Shown: positions 51,891-63,930 of the stretch, piece by piece
Numbering within the stretch: position 1 is the first letter of the stretch
Layout of the letters: every line of letters begins with the position of its first letter
From: Mugil cephalus
Lineage: Eukaryota; Chordata; Actinopteri; Mugiliformes; Mugilidae
Assembly: GCF_022458985.1 (NCBI RefSeq)
Contig: NC_061772.1
Location: forward strand, 27,711,501-27,775,500
Direction: 5' to 3'
DNA: 64,000 bases
Program-made: the position numbers and the translations under genes
The notes under the pieces: model-generated
Database searches by the model: none
The model's input: only the letters and a program-made list of their open reading frames with translations
Told to the model about the DNA's origin: nothing

Positions 51891-53149
51891 CTTTGCCCAA
51901 ATTTAAGCAGATCAAATAAATTCTTTTCGCTGGTGGTTTGGTAAAATAACACTGATATATGTTCAAGCGACAATTTTTATGATGATTTTAGTTATTTGAC
52001 ACTATAGAAACAGGATGTGACGTCATGATGACTATGGGTTGCTATGCCAACCGCTCCATGAAGTGGTAGGGAAAAACAAACAAATAATCGCAGTGTGTCA
52101 TCCAACATGTAACTTGTAACTGGCGGAGGTGGAGATAGTAATAGTTTGGCCAATGAGAGGAAGTGGAGACGTGTCGTCCATATTTATGTACAGTCTGTGC
52201 TGCAAAGTTGTGACCTTGCATCCTTTCAGACATCATATCTACATAATAGAATAATTTATTTAGAGCATTTACAGGATAACTGATTGATTCATCCTGTTGA
52301 AAGTCTTACTATTAATAGGTTCACTTTTAGGTTCAGGATGACCGTGCATGTGATTCATCCTCCTGAAATAAAACTCTAAAGAATGGTCTTAAAATAGTTT
52401 CAGTTTTCACAATGGAAAAAAGGAGAAAGAACTAATAAGCTGCGTGCACATGATCTTGCGTCGCACTGTTGTGTCTTTTCCCCCGCATGCGTGTCTGCGA
52501 TCTTGAAGATGATGGAGAGTTTCTGACTTCCTAATATTAGAGCGCCTCGCCCCAGAGGCTCCCCGTTGACGAGCTGATGACGCACTTCCTGACAAGGTGG
52601 TAGCGGAGGTGTGGGGAGAAAGGGGGTTGATTGGGGTGGAGGTGTGTGTGGGGGCGGCTAAATATATACCAGCTGTGGTGGTGGTGGAGCATGTGCAACC
52701 AATCGTGCTTCCTGACTCGTGCAGGAGGAGGATCCTGCTGCTGCTTTTCTAGACCAATCGCCGCCGGTCCCGTTCTGTTGTGGGGGCATCGTTGCCCGAA
52801 GTTCACGTAGAAGCGCGATTTATAGAATGGGAACATTTCTGGTTTCTGAATGCCGCTTTTACATCCTATCCATGTCTATGTTGTCCATATCTGGGCACAG
52901 CTAGCTGAGTGCTCCGGCTTACGCAGTGATCCTTCATTGAGCACCATGGACAGCTCACATGTGGATGTATGTGACCAAAGAAAAGCAGGATTTAGCTGCA
53001 TTTAGCCATTTAATAACCCCAAACTAAAGATATTTCTGTGCAAGGTCACATTTATTGGAGCAAGTAATTAAAAATACTACCAGATTCCGTGTTTTGCAGC
53101 TTTATTTTCAGATATTTTGGGGCAGTCATAACCGTGCTGCGTCCTTCTC

Positions 53150-53520
53150 AGTGTTAAATCGATATCCTATCTAAAGAGTCACCGTCCTGCGAGCTGCTCC
53201 GATTTGCCGGAGGCGCATTGTGCAAATCAGGAGCTTATTTATGAGCCGCGCTGGATCTCGTGGGGCCTGAGCACGACATGAGCACAGCCGCCCCGAGTCA
53301 TTAAAGAGTGATTTTGGCATCCACTTCCCCTCCTCTCTCAGCCCCTCCTCGGCTCCCTCGAGGCCCGAAGCAGCACCTGCCCCCCACCCTCATTTGAAAC
53401 AGGCGTTTAAGATGCTGAACATATGCACACTCATTCTCTGTTTAAGCATCCATTCCACCGGACACATGCGCCCCCGCGCTTATATGCATATGCGATGCAA
53501 ATGAAAATATTAAAACTCTG
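53150..53520. promoter_or_regulatory. Candidate conserved regulatory block between gas2 and slc17a6
   Basis: A unique-looking block containing TTGTGCAAATCAGGAGC, GAGTCATTAAAGAGTG and a perfect octamer ATGCAAAT at 53495-53502. It has no frame of interest and no match to the dispersed repeats seen elsewhere in the window. Confidence 0.3.
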
Positions 53521-54059
53521 AGGAGTGTTTTAGAGCTGCAGGGTGACGTGTTTCTGCTCTAAACTAAGCGTCAGACTGAGAAGCTGCTGCTGTTGTTGTT
53601 TTTTCCTCGTATCATCGTTCCAGTTTGTCTGTAATTGGCGGATTGATGGTCGCTAAGGGTTACGGGTCACCTCCTTCGCTTGTACTGGGACGGGTGACGG
53701 TTCAGGCTGGTTGACTGTGAGAAAATACCATTTAGGGGTGACTGGTGACGCGTTTATTGGGCCTGTCAAATTAACCAAAGCAGTCAGCTGAGCCGGGACA
53801 TGAGCCACAATAACACACAAACACACGGAGGGGGGAGGTTTTTTTTTGTTTTTTTAATGTCATCCAACGCAGACATAAAATCCCTAACAGCCCTCTCTGG
53901 AATATTTTTCACCAGGAAACTTTTCTTTGCTTTTAAACGTTCAGTGTTTGTTGCTGTTTGGGTTCAGCCTTTGCCTGAATAGACTCTATATTCTATTTAT
54001 TTATTTATTTAGTGTCAAATCAACTTTGCATACCACTTTGCATAATTTATACATTCATG

Positions 54060-54300
54060 TCCAATTGACTTAATTTTTTGAGTTTTTCCACAGCAGACAT
54101 GTTTAGTCACGTGACATTGGTTCCTCTTGTTGTTTATTCACAGCTTTGACGCTAGCTAACAAAGAGGAAGGGCACGTTTTGACACTACAGGGATGTGGTT
54201 TTGGTTTATGGCAAATCTGAAATGATTAAGTACTACGAGATTGGGATTGGTTGAAGCCTTATACAAGTCTGATACCGATCCTTTTTAAAATAAACAAAAA
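54060..54300. repeat. Fragment of the GGGATGTCCCG-type element
   Basis: TTTTTCCACAGCAGACATGT, CAGCTTTGACGCTAG and GTCTGATACCGATCC align with the interior and near-end parts of the element at 59919-60436. Both terminal repeats are missing. Confidence 0.5.
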
Positions 54301-54379
54301 ACAAATAGCATTTCTCAATAGTTTTCATTGAATAATCTTATTTAATGTATTTATGAGTCTCAGATCTATCACTCTTGTC

Positions 54380-54665
54380 AATCAAAACTAGGGGTAGATA
54401 TTGGCAAGACTTCACGATACGATACGTATCACGATACTTGTGATACGACACACGATATTATGATATTGTGATATATTGCAATATTCTGCATAGTTCGTTG
54501 AGAAATTTTAAATGCAGCTTAAAATACATGTTGATGACAAGATGACAGTGAGAATTCTTTGGTCAAATTGAGTCAAAAAACTCTTAACTTTTAAAATTCC
54601 ATATGAAGATATTTAAAATCGATATTGTATCGGATAAAAAAAATATGCTGCTGATCGTACCTCTT
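54380..54665. repeat. Dispersed teleost repeat with GATACGATACG core
   Basis: ACTTCACGATACGATACGTA, CACGATACTTGTGATACG and GCAGCTTAAAATACATGTTG link it to 47280-47470 and to the inverted copy at 56310-56460. Confidence 0.5.
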
Positions 54666-54699
54666 CATCTTTAGGCTCATATTTAAAGATGAATCATTG

Positions 54700-57600
54700 T
54701 TTCTTGAGGCCTTAACCCGATGGAGACGGCCACGTGAAAGAAACAGAGGTCATTCGTCAGTGCACTGTTTAGTTTTGTTTCATTTCCTACGATGAATAAA
54801 CCGTGCGGGAGGCTGGAGGGCTGGAGATTTGTGGGCGGAGGTAGGAGGGCGGCTCTTAAATCGAAATAACACGTCCAAATAGCTCAATAAGTGCTCCTCC
54901 TCCCTCTCATCTCCATTAAGAGGTTAGAACAGTCGATACTGTAGGTCTGGCCGAACTCCGGGGACTGACCCTATTGATTTCAGTGACGGAGAAGAAGGGC
55001 GGCCATTAACTCTGCGCTTCCTTCCTGCCGCCTCAGTTCAACAGCTGAAACTAAAAATGCAATATTGTTTTTCCACATTTATATGAATGCCTACCTTGAT
55101 TAGCACGAAGGAGTCGTCTTGTGCAGGAAAATAAAAACGGGATTTGTGAATTTATATCCAGCACACAGCTAATGTGAAGATGAATGTCAACACTGGACAA
55201 AATCATTCACTTTTACCTTTATTCAGATTTCTTTGTTAAAACTTAAAGCACAGGTGAAAATGCAGTAAACCTTCATATCCATGGTTGGACTGAGTTGTTT
55301 TCTGAAGTTTAGAGCCGTCCTCAGGTCAGAATTTAAACTGAGTCATCATCAGAACTGAACAGCACCAAATAAATTTTTAGATTTTTAAAGTTAAATACAT
55401 GAATTAAATTTGCTACCATTAAATATACAGAAATGTGTAATTCCCATAAATATTGTATGAGCATTTGATGGTTGCAGATATACTTTGGTTTATAAATCTC
55501 GTATGTTGTTACCAATAAACACGTAATAATGTTCCAAGGATTTTATTTTCTCCGGCAGTGAATTAAGTTTTTAAATTTTTTTTAAACCTTTGATGAATAT
55601 TCGTTTCTGTAACTCCACCTGGAATTGAACGTTTTGCAGCTAAAGAGGCTAAAATCTTGACCTTAGATGAATGATAATGTTTAAACCGTTTCATCTACAC
55701 TCTACAATCTTTCACATGACGTCACCATCTCAGGGGGACGAAGCCTAAAAAACATAAGTGTAGTTTTATAAAATTACCAGACAGCTGTTGTGTCATCGAA
55801 TGCACTAATGGACAAAGAGACAAGCCTTTGTTTCTACAGAATCGTGCTGTAATTCATATTTTTATGACATTTTGACATTTTATGTTGGTCCTGGTTAACT
55901 TTAGCTTAACTTTGCATATGTAATGTTAGGAAACAAGGTTTGTTTCACCTTTACCACACAACGTTATTAAATGTTTCTGAAACTAATAGTTGTAACGTTA
56001 GCTCACACGCCTTCTTTTTCTGCAACTGCCTCCTGTTAATATTTATTGTTATTTATTACTGCCTCTGCAGTGACATATACATATTTAATTCCTGGTCATA
56101 TTTGCACTTTTTTCACTTTACTCATATTGTCTTTTTTAGTGGTGGGAAAAAATATCAATATGGCAGAATATCACGGTACTTTTTCTTCTGATACAGTATC
56201 AATTTTGAATGTCTTAATAATAAAAATATAAAAGTCATGAAACTTCTACACCTCCACCACCACTTTTTTTCTGTACAAGTGCAATAAACTGGAAGTGGAG
56301 TATTTGGATTAATATTGTTTTTTTAACTCAATTTGTCCAGTGAATAATCACTGTCACCTGATACACAATTTGTATTTTAAGGTGCATTTAAAATTTCTCT
56401 GAACTATGTAGAATATTGTAAAATGTCACAATAATGTATCGTATCGCGACTCAAGTATTGTGTGTTTTTTGTGTGTAAACTGTGTATTGTTCTATTTTTA
56501 TTGTTAATGCTGCGTAGAGGGATTCCCAACGAGGTAGATGTAAACTTTGCCATTTTTAGAGATCAAACTACCGTAGATGGTTCTGTATGCGCTCAAAACT
56601 TGCAGTTTGTCTTCATGTTGTAGTTTGTATTAAGTTGAGATGTGATTTAAATATTCTTGGCTTAAAATCGCTGCCATTTTGGACTAATGTTTTGCCCTCC
56701 AGGTCACTGAAAACTATGAATGGCATTAAGTAATGTCTAGTGTACTCAGATTTATTTATTTTTAACCCTCGTATGGTCGTCCGGGTTAAATGTGACCGGT
56801 TTTGAATGTGACTTAGTTTGATATAATAGTGATTTACTGTCCATATATTCCCCAAATAAGTGTGCATTATGTAGCAATTAGTTGCCGTAACTTCAGGTTT
56901 CATAGACAGTCATAAAGACCGGGTCGTTTTTGTTGCACGGTCGACAGGAAGACAGCACGAGGATTTGGAGGCCTCATTTCTTCCCCCATAGTTTCCAGTA
57001 CAAATACCCAGGACGCACGCATATTTCTTTACTTGTTTTTCTTTTGTCTTTGTTTTTTTTTTATCAAAAAGAAAGATATAGAGTATTTCATTTTGACATC
57101 AACAAACCTTTCAATTTACACAGCAACAGAAGCCATACAATCACACTGTAACTTCAGAGGCACAAAAACAGGAAACGTTTTACTACTTCAGGTTGCACAT
57201 TTGTCATTTTTCAAAATCGCATGTTTAGGTTTTCATCCTAAATGTCGAGGAATATTGTGACAGTGATACCAGGGGTGTAAATGGGGGGAGGAGGAGGTAC
57301 ATTTGGTTAAGTAGGGAAGATGGGGTCCAGCCACTGAATAAAAGACATTAATCCAACAAAATGCAGAGAAAGAGACAAAGAAATAGAGAGGGAACAACAG
57401 CACACAGTAAGTGTGGACCACACCAAAACAAAAAAACATGAAGAAGAGCGTCCGCCTCTCAGACGGAGCTCCTTTATCATTCTCATCTGGTGAGCAGCCC
57501 CTTCACAAACTCTTTGCACTTTTCATATTGTCAAAGACGTTTGCGTTGGACTCTATTACTATATATATATTTTTTATACATGTATTTGTACTTTTTTTTC

Positions 57601-58340
57601 TTTACAAGTTTTTATTTTCTACATTTGTTATCACAAAAAAACACGACTCTTAAACAAAATGCGTAAAAAACAGTTACATAATGACTGTGGATGATCAGAA
57701 CTGTTACCATGGATTTATTGCTTTGTGCACTGAGTAATGTTTTAAAGCCACCTGCACAGCGCCGCCCGGGTCTGCTGGAACCTCGCTGCTGATGGTCTCA
57801 CACTGCCCTCAAAACTCACGGCTTCTAGCTGAAACCTCGCTTGACTCGCCGCCGCCGCCGCCGCCTTTGGTTGATCGTGCAAAGGAATCGAAGCAACAGT
57901 AACAGTTTCTGAGACAAACGTGGAAACGTCGGAAAGAAACGCAACAAAAAAAGGACGTACTACGAATTTCACTGTGTTCCATGCATAAATACACATCCAC
58001 ACACATCTACATCGTGACGTAAAATGAAAACCAGCCCCTTTCAGACCTTGACGGTGTCGAGTGCAGAATGAGGACGTGATTCTTATTGTGCTGCTTGTTC
58101 TTTCTGTTCAGGAACCTAAAATGCTTTGCAGACGTTCACAAACAAAGGCAGGTCCTTACTTTATATATAGAATATGTCAACTCACTTCTAGTCAGTAATG
58201 GAAAATTGCACGTGTAAGTGATTGCCCCTTCAGCTGTAAATAAAAAATATCTCTTCTTCTGGTGAACTTTTATAAATGTTCAAATACTTTTTTCTGTAAT
58301 TTTATTTGCAGCTGTAGTTTTTAAACTAACACATGGTCTC
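54700..58340. other. Gene-free interval between gas2 and slc17a6, right part
   Basis: AT-rich, with no credible ORF. 54700-55030 is a unique-looking block (CAATAAGTGCTCCTCC, CATTAAGAGGTTAG) that may be conserved. 55.1-57 kb is low-complexity and repeat-derived. 57.1-58.3 kb is unremarkable non-coding DNA that could belong to a long slc17a6 3' UTR or be intergenic. Confidence 0.4.
56310..56462. repeat. Inverted copy of the GATACGATACG-core repeat
   Basis: AATGTATCGTATCGCGACTC and TAAGGTGCATTTAAAATTTC are reverse-complement relatives of the copy at 54380-54665. Confidence 0.45.
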
Positions 58341-58347
58341 TCTCAGT

Positions 58348-58995
58348 CAGAGCGTCTACATGCACATGAAAAAAAACAAATTGTTGCCTTAATCTGACTT
58401 TAACCGGACAACTTAAGTGCATGTAAACACGTTACTCCCACTAAAATCGCAGTTGTACTTATCCGACTAAAACACCCAGATAATGCGATTGGAATTTGGT
58501 TTTCTCCAGCCTGTATACGCCTTAATCAGACTTTAACTGGACAATGCATCTGCATGCTCCACAACCGCTGCGCTGGTGTATGACCCCGGAACAAAAACAT
58601 CCAAGAAAGTTGGTCGCAGTAGAAGAAGAAGATAAACAGAGCCGGTAGAAGAACCGTCTGAGGGATCGCGCACATCTTATCTGCACCAAAAGTAGCACCA
58701 GATTAAAAAGCTGAACTGTTATCCATCTTATTCTTGTTTGAAATGCTGGTCTGCTGCATGAATGACTCTTTTTTTTTATATATATATATGACGTAAAGGT
58801 CAGCAGGAACGGGGGCCATATTAACACGGTATTAACCCGCTGAAAAGACACATATCGCCACCTAGCGTGGAGGAGGAGGACATGGTCCCGTCAGTTATTC
58901 GATTTTCTCCGCTGCATGTAAACTGGGACAAGGACCACATTCAGAAAGTCAAAGTTCGAGTATAGCTCCATTAAGCTGTGCATGTAAACGCACTG
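58348..58995. mobile_element. GTTTACATGCA-type inverted-repeat element, copy 2
   Basis: The ends are CAGAGCGTCTACATGCACA and GCATGTAAACGCACTG. CTGACTTTAACCGGACAAC, ACAGAGCCGGTAGAAGAACC and GCCACCTAGCGTGGAGG match copy 1. About 0.65 kb, non-coding. Confidence 0.7.
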
Positions 58996-59918
58996 AGTGT
59001 TTCCATCTCTGTGAAATACGACGCGACTGATTTCTTTGCTTCCTTTGAGGTGAGCGAGGCTCGGCTGGAAAAGGAACCAATTGACAACACTCAAATCAGA
59101 GCGCGACGACATTCAGTCGACTCGACTAATTTACCGCTTTGCATAACATATTCATGCACATTAGATGTGTTGCATTAGACGCAGTTCATGGAAACGACAC
59201 ATTTGTAGAAAAAAAAATATCTAATTACAGAAAGTTTTTGCATGTCTTTAAATTAGGAGATGGAAACTCCTTTTGTCCAAATAGGTTCTGACGTAATCAA
59301 ATATTTCTTCAGCAGCTCGCGAAGACGGAGAATCAGTCCTGCGTGAGCGGCACCTGTCGTTGCAAGCTTTGCATTTTTGGTCTTCAACTCTGAACTGCGA
59401 TTCGATACTAACATCACAACTGACATGATGACATGAAACTCTCTCTTCAGTTTAGTTTTGCTGCTTCTTCTTCTTTTTCTTCCAGCCTTTGTCTCATTTT
59501 CAATTTATAACCTAAACCGCTGCCTTTTAACGACACTATGCAGAACCACGTTTGCTCGCATCGCCTTTGTTTTGGTCACGTCTTTAAGGTCAGCTTTAAA
59601 TGTGCGGCATAATTACATTGACACGTTGCTACTGCTGCTGCTGCTCAAGCCGCACTGTCCTGATGAAGCAGATTGATTGAACGGTCTGTGCTTTAGAGGA
59701 ATGCTTCATTCTCAGGGCAGTTAACCTTGACTTACATCCGTTAATATGCATTGAAATATCCTCACTTTGATCTTATAAATAATAATTTCGCTCTGTATTA
59801 AATCTTCTTCCTTTATCTCTCATTAAAAATTACATTTGATGCTTTGTAATAACTGATTTTTGGTTATTTCTTCAAAGTCTTTGCATTGCACAAAACCTTC
59901 AGAAGGTCATTTCAGACT

Positions 59919-60436
59919 AGGGATGTCCCGATCTGATACCGATCTTTTAATATCTTTTAATATTCAGTACCAACAGTTCCAATCTTCTGTACGTTCCTGA
60001 AGTCTTTCTTGTCCTTCTCCTAGATGCGACTGAATTCAGTCCAATAAATATTTCTGTTAATGTAGTGTGGAGAGGGGAGCTTGTACCTTGGCTCCAGAAA
60101 ACCTGTGTTTTTTACTCCAGAAATGTTCTGGTCATCCAACGCTAGAAACTTCCTAACCTCCTCTGGAACTTTGCTTTTAAATGCACTCTATTACTCTAAT
60201 ACTATTGGACAACAGCCATGGACTACCCCGTCCCCGAACATCCACATCGCATAATTTACAAATTTCTGTCTGACTCACTTGATTTTCCAGAGTAAAGTTC
60301 TCCCACACAGCAGACACATAGTCACAGGACTTTGTTTCCACTTCTTTTATGATTTTTGGCAGCTTTGACGCTGAATTCTGATCCAATTATTTTAGAAATG
60401 CCTTGATCGACCCCTGATACCAAACGGGACATCCCT
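59919..60436. mobile_element. GGGATGTCCCG-type inverted-repeat element (hAT-like, non-autonomous)
   Basis: The ends AGGGATGTCCCGATCTGATA and CGGGACATCCCT form inverted repeats. The GGGATGTCCCGATC end is widespread in teleosts, and hAT-like assignment is from general knowledge. The interior is non-coding; part (CAGCTTTGACGCT, CACAGCAGACA) recurs at about 54070-54290. Confidence 0.65.
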
Positions 60437-60599
60437 GTTTAAGACCATGAATCTGACAGACTAAATTTAATTTATAAAGCATATTTACTATATCATATGT
60501 CAGTCATATATGTTTAATTCAAGAATGCATTGGTACTAACTAGTGTCTTGGTCTTAATAAAGAGCACTTCTGCACTAAACTGCCGAGATGTGTTGGGCT

Positions 60600-61356
60600 T
60601 CAAGTGCAAAAAACAAAAAAACGAACAAACAAACAAGCGACTAATGCTCAGCAAGAGCTACACAGGGGACAACAGGAAGCATGTGTAACCAGACACTCAT
60701 CATAAGCCATTACGCCGCTCATCAAACCTCTACATCAGGCCACTTACATGTTCAGGACACACAGAGAAGCCGGTGCGGTGAGGAAAAAAACAAAAGAAAT
60801 AACCACATTGTGCATTAAAAGGACACACTAGTCTGAGTGCGCTCAGGAGGGATACAGTACGATCTACATCAACGGAGTGTCTAGTTTGTGTTTACAATGC
60901 TGTGCAGTGACACATTGATACACTGAGATGGCTGGCTTTGTAGGACGCTGTACTGTAACCGCTGATTTAATAGATAGTTCTGATGGACGGTTTCTGTGTC
61001 GCCCTACAGGCCTCGGTTTGGTCAGGAAGCCTCGGCTGATGGGATGAAAATGTTCACGTTTACACACGATTGCACTCCAAATAAATATATCTATTATCAA
61101 TATGCATAATAATACATTTACAGACTGCCAATTTGATATGTGATACATCTCTATTAATCAGTTATGTGTTTTTTTTTTAATATATATGTATTTTAGTAGT
61201 TCTCACATTTAAGTTTTTTAGATTTTTCTTTTAGAATCTGTGCAAACAATACAACAATGGATTGTAGCTTTTCTTCTTTGCTGATATTTTCATGACTAAA
61301 ACTGATGCACACTCGGGAAAATAAGTCTACTCATGGCAGGTGAATGTGCGTTTGGT
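60600..61356 (-). other. Probable slc17a6 3' UTR, extent unknown
   Basis: This non-coding stretch lies directly downstream of the slc17a6 stop codon on the minus strand. It has no credible ORF and no recognised repeat. VGLUT2 mRNAs usually have long 3' UTRs, so part is expected to be transcribed; no polyadenylation signal stands out convincingly. Confidence 0.3.
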
Positions 61357-61698
61357 CTAGGAGTATCCCTCATCCTGCCTGTATCCGTAGCCTCCTTCCT
61401 GTGCCTCCTCCTGGACGTACTCCTCTGTCTTCTCCCAGCCGGTGGCCCAGCCTCCGTTAACCTGCGTGGTCGCGCCGTACGTCTTGGCCGGGCCGGCGAA
61501 GGCGCCGTAGCTCTGGGTGATGTCGCCCGTCTCTTCCGCCAGCTCGTCCTCGTCGATGAAGCCGCACTTCTCCTCGCTGGTCAGCTCCGGGTCGGCCCAC
61601 GGCTGTTTTTCTCCCGACGCGAAGATCCCGTAGAAGATGACGCCGCCGTAATGCACCATGGAGGCAATCAGGAACACATACTGCCACTCCTCTCGGGT
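61357..61698 (-). CDS. slc17a6: slc17a6 terminal coding exon, partial gene (vesicular glutamate transporter 2)
   Basis: The exon encodes 113 residues plus TAG and begins after TTCCTCTTCAG with [30 protein letters not shown], the last transmembrane segment and the start of the cytosolic tail. [28 protein letters not shown] and [11 protein letters not shown] identify VGLUT2 rather than VGLUT1 or VGLUT3. The protein loads glutamate into synaptic vesicles, driven by the vesicular proton gradient. The extreme tail ([17 protein letters not shown]) diverges from mammals. Upstream exons lie beyond the right edge: none of the preceding TM11-12 sequence is visible in 61.7-64 kb. The a/b paralogue is undetermined. 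Confidence 0.93.
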   Translation of the reverse strand, partial: TREEWQYVFLIASMVHYGGVIFYGIFASGEKQPWADPELTSEEKCGFIDEDELAEETGDITQSYGAFAGPAKTYGATTQVNGGWATGWEKTEEYVQEEAQEGGYGYRQDEGYS

Positions 61699-61989
61699 CT
61701 GAAGAGGAAATAAATAAGTCACTTCCTACATTTTTAAAACTCAATGAACTAATCCTAGTGATACCTTTTATGTAGACTATTCCACACCATTGCATTTACC
61801 ATTGTTGACCCGTCATGAGGATTTGTGGCCCTACTATTTCTGGCGTCTCCTGCACTGTTGTCAGACCCATAAACTGTAGAAGATATGGATGATACATCCT
61901 CACTTTGTCCCACTGGTCAAACTGACCCTTGAATTCCCGGGACACATCCTATTTCCTCTAGTGTCTTCTTCTTTGCTCCTCTCTACCTC

Positions 61990-62450
61990 CACCAGTTAGA
62001 TTAGATTAGGTGAGATTTGATTCAACTTTATTGCCATTACACGTGAAGGTACAGAGCAACAAAATGCAGTTTAGCATCTAACCAGAAATGCAATAAGCTG
62101 TAAGTGCATGTAGCATAAATAGTGTGGTACATAAGTGGTATGGTACAGGTTGGTTTTATCAATCATGTTATTATGATTGATTGGAGTGCTATGAACAAAT
62201 TATACAGATGGACTTGTGAGTTAAAAGTAAGTAGCCTATAAACAGGAACTATGACATAATTGATACTAGAGGAGGAAATGGCAGATGATAAATTAGGTGA
62301 TACAAAATACAGATAAAGTGACCACTAAACGGTGCATAAATAATAAGCTGTAGCTACCTAATGTTACTATACTAGTGCACTAGTGCAACCGAGTATTTAG
62401 TGTGCGTGTGCAGAACCACCCAGTAGTGCAGTAGTGATGGTGTAACAGTC
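61990..62450 (+). repeat. Teleost dispersed repeat (slc17a6 intron)
   Basis: TTCAACTTTATTGCCATTAC, AGAGCAACAAAATGCAGTTT and AGCATCTAACCAGAAATGCA are typical of a very common fish repeat. Its right part shades into unique AT-rich DNA, so the end is approximate. Confidence 0.5.
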
Positions 62451-62694
62451 TTACAGTTGCAAAGAAATGTTGGATTATCCACTGCATTTATTTATTTTTA
62501 TATTTTTCCTACTATTACGTGCCTACGGGATCGCTTCACAGAGTGGTTGTCAATTGCAACTGTCAGTCATCATGATCTCACATCCTGTTTCTATAGCAAC
62601 TCTATCAAAACTTGTACATACATCAGCCTTATATTAACTACCTAGAATGACAGAAACCATCCTTGAAAAAAAAAAATAACATTTAATTTTTCAG

Positions 62695-62785
62695 TTCCCT
62701 TGCGCTAACGCAGAGAGGGTGGAGCTTATGACCTATACTGCAGCCAGCCACCAGGGGGAGCTCTACTTGCTTTAGCTTATAGTCT
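62695..62785 (-). repeat. Dispersed repeat, inverted copy (slc17a6 intron)
   Basis: GGTGGAGCTTATGACCTATA and CCAGGGGGAGCTCTACTTGC are the reverse complement of the block at 51795-51890. Confidence 0.55.
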
Positions 62786-62940
62786 GCGATCGTACGAGAA
62801 GAGAAAGCGCAGTGATGAAAGTTAAAGTACACAGCTGTAGACCCTATGTGCCTTCTGGTCGTTGCCTGTAGCCTCAACAGTGACTTTGATGTTCTTTGGT
62901 TGGATAAATGTATATTTTGTAAGTTTATAAAATTCACATC

Positions 62941-63930
62941 TACCGTATTTCCTCTAATAGTGGCCGGTTCTCAATTAATAGCCAATTAAGGTCGGGCTCA
63001 AATACAGGCTGGGTCAACAATAACGGTATATTTGTCATTTGCCATTGTGTGCGCTAGTCAGACAATTATAGATGTAGTAACACTCGGCTCCCAAGGATGG
63101 AAGTAGCTACAGTGAAAGTGGCACATGAAACCAGCTTTTCAGCTAACACTGTCAAAACAACATCGGCTTTAGCAGCATGGTGCAAAGAAGAAAAGTTGAC
63201 AGGAACTTTTGAAATATTCAGAGTAAAATACAGCGGAGGAAGCTGCTTTAATATTGACCGGTGAAGAATAAGACACACGGTTCACTATGGTCATTTAAGT
63301 TGCTGAAAATTTTGGATGTGTAGGAAACTTTTTTTCTTTTTTTTTAACCTCGTGAGACCCTGCATCCTCATATGGGGACATTAAGTTTTGGGTTTGTGGT
63401 ACAAACTACAAAACCTCATCAAATTTTTTACAATTTTTTTTTATGCTTATTTAATTTTCTAGTAGAGTATGATGCTCAGATTTAACAAATTTTATCAACT
63501 GAAACGAGCTACAATAATTATCAAGTACTCGTTTGAGGACGCTAGAATTTCATTAGTGACTTTAAACTACTAAAAACTACTTCCTGTTCAAAGATGATGT
63601 CTAGTTTTTAAGCTTCTTGGATCCTACTAATCCCAAATACCTTAGAAAAATTAAAAATGCATAGTAAACCAAAGTGCCCAATACATGGACCCTGTTTATT
63701 TTTCAGAGTCCAAACTGATACAATGGTGTCTTTTATTTGTTCGTCTATTCTGACCACCGTTCATTAATCCTACCTACTACTGTTGCGTGTATGCTAAAGT
63801 AAATGGTAGGAAATAAAGGGAATTAGAAATAAAGGCCTCCCTCTACTAAAAGCCTTCCCCCAATAATGGGTGGGTATTCTGGGCAGCTGAGTAAACAAAT
63901 GCGCTGGCCACTGTCAGAGAAAATATGGTA
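62941..63930. mobile_element. About 1 kb inverted-repeat element in slc17a6 intron
   Basis: It starts TACCGTATTTCCTCT and ends AGAGAAAATATGGTA, imperfect inverted repeats of 15 bp (13 matching). The near-end segments echo each other (TAATAGTGGCC on the left, CCCCAATAATGGGTG on the right). It contains a TTAA-type element (from 63348). There is no credible ORF. Confidence 0.5.
63348..63690. mobile_element. TTAA-type inverted-repeat element, copy 5, right end lost
   Basis: TTAA (63344-63347) precedes CCTCGTGAGACCC, then TCATATGGGGACATTAAG and a stretch matching copy 4, including AACGAGCTACAA and TACTTCCTGTT. It lies inside a larger inverted-repeat element (62941-63930). The right boundary is approximate. 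Confidence 0.55.

Noticed and set aside
36042..61356. Search for FANCF, which lies between SLC17A6 and GAS2 in human.
   Set aside because: FANCF is a single-exon gene of about 370 codons, and no frame near that length exists in the interval on either strand.
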